From Orobanche coerulescens (Eukaryota; Streptophyta; Magnoliopsida; Lamiales; Orobanchaceae), in NCBI GenBank assembly GCA_033398695.1, contig CM065809.1:86719644-86783643 (forward strand): a stretch of 64,000 nt of DNA, in the 5' to 3' direction. Below are positions 57,708-64,000 of this stretch, in pieces (within the stretch, counting starts at the first letter, position 1; every line of letters begins with the position of its first letter). The position numbers and the translations under genes are program-made. The notes under the pieces were generated by a model, which searched no databases, was not told the origin of the DNA, and saw only the letters and a program-made list of their open reading frames with translations.

Positions 57708-59096
57708 ATCTCCACTTTGATGAAGATTCATTAGCTTTCACAATCACTGCAATGCAGTCATGCTCCACCCAAAAAGCACACACACTCGGAATAAATAATT
57801 CCAAGCATTTTTGTTCGGCAAATGACGAAATAATCTTGCTGAAAATCATGGTGCAACTCCCAAATTTGTCTCTCATTGAAGTTAATCAACCATCAATATA
57901 AATTTCACCACACCACTTTGCATCAATGCCAACCATTGTCCATGTGCAAAATATAAACCCGCTAACATTAAATATCCTTTATCATGACAACTTCGGGACA
58001 ACAGCATGTCATATGAATATGCATGTCCTTCTTTCAAAGGATATCCGAATCAAAGACAATGTTAGATATATTATCAGCATTTCTGCCTGCTGAAACAGAT
58101 CAATTTGCGAACCTGCTCAAATTTCTCTTGATGTGGCCATGTTGTCCACATTTCCAATAGACTTTTCTTATAGAGTTCTTCAATTTCCAATCACAAGCCA
58201 CTATTGCAAAATTTACATGTGGACAGTTACTCCCACCAAACCTCCTCTCTTCAGAATGAAGATTACTAGTAACCTCTCAAGATGTTATTTTCTCCTTCCT
58301 ATGATTAATATCGGCTTCATATGCTCATATGATCGTGTAAGAGACCAGATGAGTCTCAGGGCCTGATCCTCATCGTCAATCACAACTCCAACAGATTCAA
58401 GCTCAGAAATAATGCCATTGAGAATGCTTAAATGGTCAGAAATAGTAGTACCTTCATTCATTCACAACGTATGAAACTACTCTTTCAAATTTACCCGATT
58501 TGAGACCTTTTTGTCTGATACAACTCCTCAAGTTTTTTCGAGAGTCCTTTTGCGTAGATGCTCCATGCATATTTCCAAGAACATTTTTGGCCAGACAGAC
58601 GAATTGGACTAGCTGCTCTCAAATCTAGATCTTCCCAATCATCATTGCTCATTCCAGCTTTGTCCGTTTTACTAGCAATTTCACCGGCTATGCTCCGCTA
58701 CTTATGGGGTTAACTCTGCCCTTCAAAGCCTTGTGCTAAACCAGGTTGAATAAACACATTCTTGATATGTATTTGCCACAAGTCAAAGTTGATTTTCCCA
58801 TCAAATTTCTCTACATCAAATCTAACTGCATTTGAACTCTGCTTCCTGTCATGCTCTTGTGATACTTTGGTGAATTCTACAGTAGACTTGAATAGTAAAC
58901 ACACTAAGTAAGCTCCCAGGAAAAAGAGAATCTCAATCTTTCCCAGACAAAATTTTAAGATTCCCGAAAAAATTGTTGAGGTCCCGCTAGTCCCACTTAA
59001 AAACTATTTTCCGTAGACAAAACCTCATTAAACTGTACGTACCCACACTACACCACACCAAAACTCCACCCCAGCAAATGCTCCACTTTCCCAGAA
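57708..59096 (-). pseudogene. Element E gag remnant and fused downstream piece
   Basis: Near the PBS side the minus strand encodes NAVRFDVEKFDGKINFDLWQ (about 58760-58850), the characteristic copia gag start. Later pieces read SELESVGVVIDDEDQALRLI (about 58360-58420) and a zinc knuckle with two changed cysteines (YWKCGQHGHIKRNL, 58115-58160). The last ~350 bases include HDCIAVIVKANESSSKW, which resembles the pre-integrase region. Several stops and shifts are present. The join suggests internal loss of most of pol. Confidence 0.7.
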
Positions 59097-59112
59097 CCTT
59101 GGCTCGATACCA
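59097..59112 (-). promoter_or_regulatory. Primer binding site of E
   Basis: On the minus strand TGGTATCGAGCCAAGG, two bases inside the 5' LTR; close to the tRNA-Met type sites of the other elements but with a changed sixth to ninth base. Confidence 0.65.
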
Positions 59113-59114
59113 CT

Positions 59115-59610
59115 TGTTGGAATTTGGCCCTTTAAATTCTCTCGCCATAAATTGCTTTTGTGGAAATAGAAAGCAAAACAGAGAATAATAACAACACAAG
59201 GATTTTAGCGTGAAAAAATCGCAAATCGGAGAAAAACTACTAGGACCAAAGAAGAAAATATACTATGTATAAAATTATTACAACTACACAATATTTCTCC
59301 TTAACCCTATAACACCCACAACACTTTTTCACTAGCCTATTGTCTAGCTCACACCTCTCCCCGTACAAGAAATGCCTTTAATAGAGTCTTTTCTAATGTG
59401 GAGGCTCAGTCCGATCTGCAACCATATAGCATACTAAGAATACTATTAATTTCTAAAACAAGAGAGGGATTTATCTAGAGCCAAAAGTTGCTAGACAAGC
59501 TATTGACTGATGCACTTAAAACTAAAGTCTTGACCCTTCTTTTATAACTAAAGAACTTGGGTCTCTTTCTTTGATTTTTCAATGTGGGATAAATGTCACA
59601 ATTTTCAACA
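59115..59610 (-). repeat. Element E 5' LTR
   Basis: 496 bases, TGTTGGAATTTGGCC to TTCAACA. The differences from the left copy include a short insertion near the start and scattered substitutions, pointing to an old insertion. Confidence 0.88.
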
Positions 59611-59971
59611 AAAACTAAGGATATCGTTGGGATCATCCAGAAATTCGATTCAACATCATTTACTTCACCCTGCAAAGAGCTCTCATATCATAAAATTTTT
59701 ATAAAGGGTACCAAGAAAGTTTAAAGTTTTTTTCTTTTGTAAATCAAGAACGTTAAAATCATCCATTGTGGACGGGGTTGAGTCGGGACCCACCAACCTG
59801 TGAGATAAAGAAAAACTCGAGAAATACAAAATATCCGACCCGAGCTATGACCAAAATTGGGCCATAAACTGGATCTGAAAACCTAAAATGCCTACGACCC
59901 GCTAAAGAAGTACAACATGCACCACTAAAACCGTGGGCTAATGTGCGGACCTATAGACTATAAATCAAGTA

Positions 59972-60530
59972 TTATGAATCGAAAATGCTACCTAAATCTA
60001 AAGCAAGGAAAACTGAGCTGATCCTTCCATATAAGAGAGAGAAGAAACAGATGAGCAGTATGTGATGAGTAAGTCTGAATACTAAGGGACGACATGCCAA
60101 GCTCTGAGAGATAGTCGGTTGGCCTGTTGCCCTCCAGGAATATATGAGTGACTCTGAACTGGATATCCCTGAGAATGTGATGGATACCATAAGGGTATGA
60201 CGAAACTGCCATGAACCCCGATGGCCAGATGTAAGTAGGGTCACCACAGCAGTAGCATCAAGATCAATTCATACATGTCTCGATTGCTGGGAAGCTAAAA
60301 TCAAACCTATAGCGCGCGCCTGGATATCTGCATCAAATCTCTAAGAATCCTGAAGAGAGGATTGGAAATCTAAAATGATCTCTCCATGATGATCTCTAAT
60401 CAGACCTCCACCACCGGCAATCTGAGTGTCTCTACCGAAGGAGTCATCCGTGTTCAGCTTGATCTAAGGTATCTCGGGTCGCAGCCAAACAACACGAACA
60501 TGGTGATATGTCAGAGTGTGGGAGAGAAGA
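59972..60530 (-). pseudogene. F2 RNase H domain
   Basis: Minus-strand words include LNTDDSFGRDT (first Asp region), GGGGLIRDHHGEIILDFQSS and HTLMVSITFSGISSSESLIY. This is the RNase H typical of the 3' part of plant L1 ORF2. In-frame stops near 60350 and 60280 break it. Confidence 0.75.
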
Positions 60531-60536
60531 AGATCG

Positions 60537-61424
60537 CTAAAAACGGTCAGGAGGCGAGCACCATTCCCAGAACTCCAAAGTGATAAGCCCCGCAGTAGCT
60601 AATAAAAGAACATGACGCTCCACCTGAACAATAATATGAGAAGAAAGAAAAGTAACAGATCTATGCTTTACACTATTCATTTTTGTCCAGATGAACCAAA
60701 GGATCATACAAGGAATAATGAAAGATGCGTGACTAAAGTGTATGCCATTTGAGAAAAAACTCAGGAGCTCAAAGATATTATCTGTATGGGGTGGGGAAAA
60801 ATGTATCCACACGCCAAAATACTCCCACACACCATGAGCCATGTCACTCTCCAGGAAAATGTGGGCTATGGTCTCAGTGTGATAGGTCTGGGTAGGGGTA
60901 GGGGTAGGGGTGCAACAAGTGCATCTAGAATCCATGGAAATGCCCTTCTGCTGAAGTACATCATCTGTGGGAATCCATCGCAGTAAAAGTCGCCAAATGA
61001 ACACCGATATCGTAGGTGTAAGTAAGGCAGTCCAAATGGCCCCGAAAACGAGATTAGTTTGATCCCTCATCCTGATGTGAGACCAAGATGATGTCAAATA
61101 GAAAGCATCCGAGGAGGTAAGTGTCCAACATATGCTATCTGTGTCCTCCTCGGTAATGGTAGTCGCGACAATTTCCTGAATGAAGTGAAGGATAAATCCT
61201 AGCTCCTCTCCAAGAATAGACTCTAACTTACCCCTGTTCCAACTCCCATGGTCCCAAAGCTCTCTAATTCTAAGGTGGGGACTACCAGTAATATAAGTAT
61301 AAGACGAAATAGGCCTATCCCCAATCCAAGTATCATCCCAAAAACTAACCTCTCCACTGCCACTACCAATAGTCCAAAAATCAACCCCTGAGCCTGAATA
61401 CCCACACAGATGAGTCGGCGCCAA
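60537..61424 (-). pseudogene. F2 RT C-terminal region with zinc-binding tail
   Basis: 295 open residues. The N-terminal part has WTIGSGSGEVSFWDDTWIGD, followed by IRELWDHGSW. The zf-RVT part has FGAIWTALLTPTISVFIWRL, PTDDVLQQKGI, CTCC, HIFLESDMAHGVWEYFGVW and ILWFIWTKMNSVKH. It is a well conserved structural part of plant LINE ORF2, before RNase H. A repeated TPTPTPTQ stretch (60888-60912) is an expansion not seen in F1. Confidence 0.85.
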
Positions 61425-61689
61425 TGGTGGCTGGCATGAGCTTTAAGAGCAGTATGCAGATGTGTAAAAATCCAGCAGTGAAGTATTTTCAGACCATAAA
61501 CTGCGACCCCAAAGACGTGCTACGCCACCAGAGCTTATAACTAAAAGCTCTCTCCATATCCGAAAGGCTCCGAATCCCAAGGCCTCCATCAGAGACCGGA
61601 CGACAAATATGCTGCCATCAGACCTAATGCATATTCCTCTTAGGACCAACAGCACCCCAAAAGTATCTCGCAATGATCTGCTCGAGATC

Positions 61690-62785
61690 CTAGGTAACAG
61701 TCTTGGGTAGGTCCATCACCTGAAGTAGATGAAGAGGAATCGTACAGAGAGTGCTCTTAATAAGAGCTAAGCGACCCCCTAAGCAAGGTGGTGATGGGAC
61801 CAACCAGAGATCCTCTCCAACATGCCTTGCTTTACCCCAGCAAAGATCTCTCATCTTATAAAACCTTTGTAATGGGGCACACCAAGATAGGTGATGGGAG
61901 ATCACCCTGGCGGAAACCAGTAAGATCATGAACTCTCTGATGCCGACGAAGCGCGTGCCTTGGAGCAAGAATAAAAAAGCTCTTTTGAATACTAACCATC
62001 TTCCCATAAGCCATAGAATAGTGATCCAGAAGGCGCATAAGGTCAACGAGACCATCATCTACAACCCGTGTGAATATAATAATGTCATGACCATAGGAGA
62101 GGTGCGAGACGGGGAAAGGTCGTCCAGCAGTCCTATACCTCATCAAAGAATGGTCTCGAATGAAGCAATCCAAGAAATGCGATAAGTAATCAGCGGCAAG
62201 AACGAAGAGCGGCAGTGAAATATGATCGCCTTGACGTAGACCCCGGCTAGAGGCGAAATAGCCAGCCGGGCTGCCATTCGCCAGAATGGAGAACGAGCAG
62301 GTCTCGACACAAGGACGGATAAAAAGAATCCATCTAGCCGGGAATCCCATCCTCACCATGATCTCACGCAAAAAATGCCAGTAAACTTTATCATACGCTT
62401 TATCCATATCAAGCTTCAGCACAAGGTTCTGGACACCATTCTTGTCCGCCACCGGAAGGTCGTGGATGAGTTCCTGGGCCAAGAGAATGTTATCAATAAT
62501 AACCCACCCCTAAACAATTCTGTTCGGTGAGATAATACGAGGGAGGAAAGAAGTAAGTAGAACGTTAAGGATTTTTGAGATAATCTTATTGGTCACATTA
62601 GACAGACTAATAGGCCGGTAATCTAACCAACTGCTCGAAACAGGCTTCTTCGGGATTAAGATGATTGTAGTGACCGAGAAAGCCGGAGGCATGGTATGAC
62701 CATCAAAAAAACTCGAGCACAACCCCCTCCACATCACTAGAGATGATCTCCCAACAATGCTGAAAAAAAAAAGAAGAAAACCCAT
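61690..62785 (-). pseudogene. F2 reverse transcriptase core, active site altered
   Basis: Pieces 62510-62785, 61856-62482 and 61690-62058 give ILIPKKPVSSSWLDYRPISL, LKLDMDKAYDKVYWHFLREI, NGSPAGYFASSRGLRQGDHI and later VSIQKSFFIL. Where the catalytic [F/Y]ADD box is expected, the sequence reads SYGHDIIIF, so one of the two Asp is His. The pieces are separated by stops or shifts (near 62490 and 61860). In the family this copies RNA at the nicked target. This copy is very unlikely to be active. Confidence 0.85.
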
Positions 62786-63535
62786 CAGGCCCAGAAGTGC
62801 TGTGAGGATCTATATCAAAAATCGCAACACGGATTTCCTGGGGAGATGGAGGGACTCATAAACTGTCCGAATCAAAAGAAGACGGGATAGAGGGGAAACA
62901 AATGTCATCTGGGGGAGTGAGATCATATCCATCAGTTGAAAGCAGAGTCCTAAAGAAATTCATAGCGGATGATCGGATGTCCGAATCCTCAGAGAGAGTC
63001 GTACCATCATCCTCAATAATGTGAATATGAGACTGACAATGCTTCTACTTTCCAAAATCCTGGAAAACCGGGTGTTACACTCGCCCTCAGCAACCTGACG
63101 AACTGTCGCTTTTTGTTTTTAGAAATCTTCCTCCATAGAGAGACGAAGTTGGTACTCAGTGCGAAGACGGTGCATAGTGGTTCGATTTTCTGGAGAAGGG
63201 TCCGAATCATATTGCCGCTCGGCATTGTCGGTGGCCCTCAAGGCCTCATCCAACTTCGCATAAAGATTTCTAAAAGCAGACAAGTTCCACTATTTCAGTC
63301 TTCGCTTAACCCTAAGGAGTTTGGTCTGTAGGTTACACATGCCATAGAGTCCAGTCCAGGTACGCCAAATCTCCTGAATAGTGTCCAGGAATGTGTGATG
63401 CCGAATCCACATACTCTAGAAACATAATGATGACTTGTGTCGAGTCAAAGAAAAGCGAATATAAATGAGAAGTGGCATATGGTCAGAACGAAGTCAAGAC
63501 AAGTGAGTAACAGTAGAGACTGCAAACACATTCGA
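62786..63535 (-). pseudogene. F2 linker between endonuclease and RT, poorly readable
   Basis: About 750 bases in the position of the endonuclease-RT linker. Short pieces such as LWRKISKNKKRQFVRL are seen (63110-63170) but the frame is broken several times. Confidence 0.55.
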
Positions 63536-64000
63536 TCATGCCTCATTAAATAAGGCATGATCTTGTCTTTCCTTCAGACCATTACGCTCCCAAGTGAAAA
63601 TATCACCCTCACAACCTGCATCAATCAACTCACAATCAGCAATAGTCTGTGCGAAGTCAAGAATCTCAGGCGAGCGGCCAGTGGAACTACCCTCGCGTTC
63701 ATGTGAATGCAGGAAAATATTGAAGTCACCACTAACAAGCCATGACAACCCCTAGACTTCCAACGCAATCTCATGGAGGGTGTCCCAAATGGCGTAATGA
63801 CCAGCACGCAAGGCGCTGGCATAAACATAAGTAATAAAAATAGACTGAGGAAGAAGGGGGGAAGAAATAGATAGGTGAAGGACCTGATCGGTTTGGCGCT
63901 GAAAATTAGGAAAAGAAAAGAACCAAATTTTATTAGACCGATTTAAAAGGCCCAACGAAAAACCCAAAGAACGGGGATAAAAATCAAAGTTAGTATTGGA
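63536..64000 (-). pseudogene. F2 endonuclease (EEP family), partial
   Basis: The minus-strand frames contain WLVSGDFNIFLHSHEREG, with the conserved Gly-Asp-Phe-Asn of the exonuclease-endonuclease-phosphatase fold, then LIDAGCEGDIFTWERNG, the usual FTW region. An upstream part (63752-63967) has FITYVYASAL, like the VYA strand before it. The domain would nick target DNA. It continues past the window edge, and the pieces are in different frames. Confidence 0.8.

Larger units (their letters stand above)
57224..59610 (-). mobile_element. Element E: pol-deleted Ty1/copia with ~490-bp LTRs
   Basis: LTRs 57224-57707 and 59115-59610 (TGTTGG...CAACA) flank 1.4 kb. A PBS (TGGTATCGAGCC on the minus strand, ending two bases from 59115) shows minus orientation. 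The interior carries only gag-like and protease/pre-integrase-like pieces; RT, RNase H and most of integrase are absent. It is therefore a non-autonomous derivative. A clear 5-bp target duplication is not visible (AACAG left, AAAAC right). Confidence 0.82.
55289..59726 (-). mobile_element. LINE copy F1, 5'-truncated, interrupted by element E
   Basis: A minus-strand L1-type LINE 3' part. The poly(A) end is a T run at 55289-55295 on the plus strand. The body runs up to 57223, then resumes at 59611-59726 beyond E, where it matches 61820-61900 of F2. It contains RNase H (55500-56140), the zinc-binding RT tail (56143-56541) and part of the region before it. Missing upstream parts show 5' truncation, normal for LINEs. 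The short words GAAGTTCAAAGTT (55274-55286) and GAAAGTTTAAAGTT (59713-59726) may be its target duplication. Confidence 0.8.
59727..64000 (-). mobile_element. LINE copy F2 (L1-type with RNase H), continues beyond right edge
   Basis: A minus-strand LINE whose 3' end is the T run at 59727-59733 (poly(A) in element sense), directly behind F1. In element order it shows an endonuclease part (63967-63536), RT (62785-61690), the zinc-binding tail (61424-60537) and RNase H (60530-59972). The 5' end is outside the window. Same family as F1. Defective by stops and an altered RT active site. Confidence 0.85.

Noticed and set aside
57219..59615. Target duplication around E
   Set aside because: AACAG and AAAAC share too few bases to support it.
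1..64000. tRNA or rRNA genes
   Set aside because: Only tRNA-complementary primer sites (11-16 bases) were seen; no cloverleaf-length match or rRNA sequence was recognised by eye.

Overview
The window is plant nuclear DNA made almost wholly of transposable elements nested in one another. No intact host gene, rRNA, tRNA or CRISPR array was recognised. The element types (chromodomain Ty3/gypsy, a large Ty1/copia with an extra 3' ORF, a large coding-free LTR element, an L1-type LINE ending in RNase H, and MITEs) point to a repeat-rich, probably pericentromeric, angiosperm region. I cannot name the species. Nothing here reads as a working host pathway; the story is insertion order, decay and regulatory structure.

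Layout. Element A, a minus-strand Tekay/Del-like chromovirus, runs from beyond the left edge to 42801. Its 3' LTR end is 1-242, pol is 253-3944, gag is 27015-27617, an unrecognised leader ORF is 28066-28812, the PBS is 39485-39496 and the 5' LTR is 39500-42801. Element D, a plus-strand SIRE/Maximus-like copia, sits in A between gag and protease (3950-26808, 5-bp target duplication CCTCC on both sides). D is a tandem LTR-internal-LTR-internal-LTR array, and both internal copies share most of their stop codons. Element B, a minus-strand LTR element with 3.8-kb LTRs and a 2.4-kb non-coding interior (LARD-like), sits in A's leader (29330-39294). A foldback MITE sits in A's 5' LTR (42128-42537).

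Right of A, element C is a heavily decayed chromovirus (43972-53401, target duplication TAAAT) inserted in an older GC-armed foldback-like repeat. Then come a Stowaway-type MITE (53728-53965), an AT-rich stretch with a degenerate GAGTACTCAT repeat, and two head-to-tail minus-strand LINE copies. F1 (55289-59726) is 5'-truncated and split by E, a pol-deleted copia with ~490-bp LTRs (57224-59610). F2 (59727 to beyond the right edge) keeps recognisable endonuclease, RT, zinc-binding and RNase H parts.

Most interesting signal. The LTRs of B and C carry dense arrays of a near-palindromic word, TTAGCGTGCGCTAA (18 recognisable copies in the main array of B's left LTR). Each array starts 10 bp (B) or 11 bp (C) upstream of the LTR TATA box. 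A smaller cluster lies ~700 bp downstream, followed by a shared ~65-bp tandem repeat. This looks like a conserved promoter architecture linking a non-autonomous element to an autonomous-type family. A, B and C also share an inverted repeat lying exactly 18 nt inside the 3' LTR. Separately, the two D copies differ mainly in short scrambled patches at CAG/CTG-rich sites, which suggests consensus error or methylation-linked mutation.
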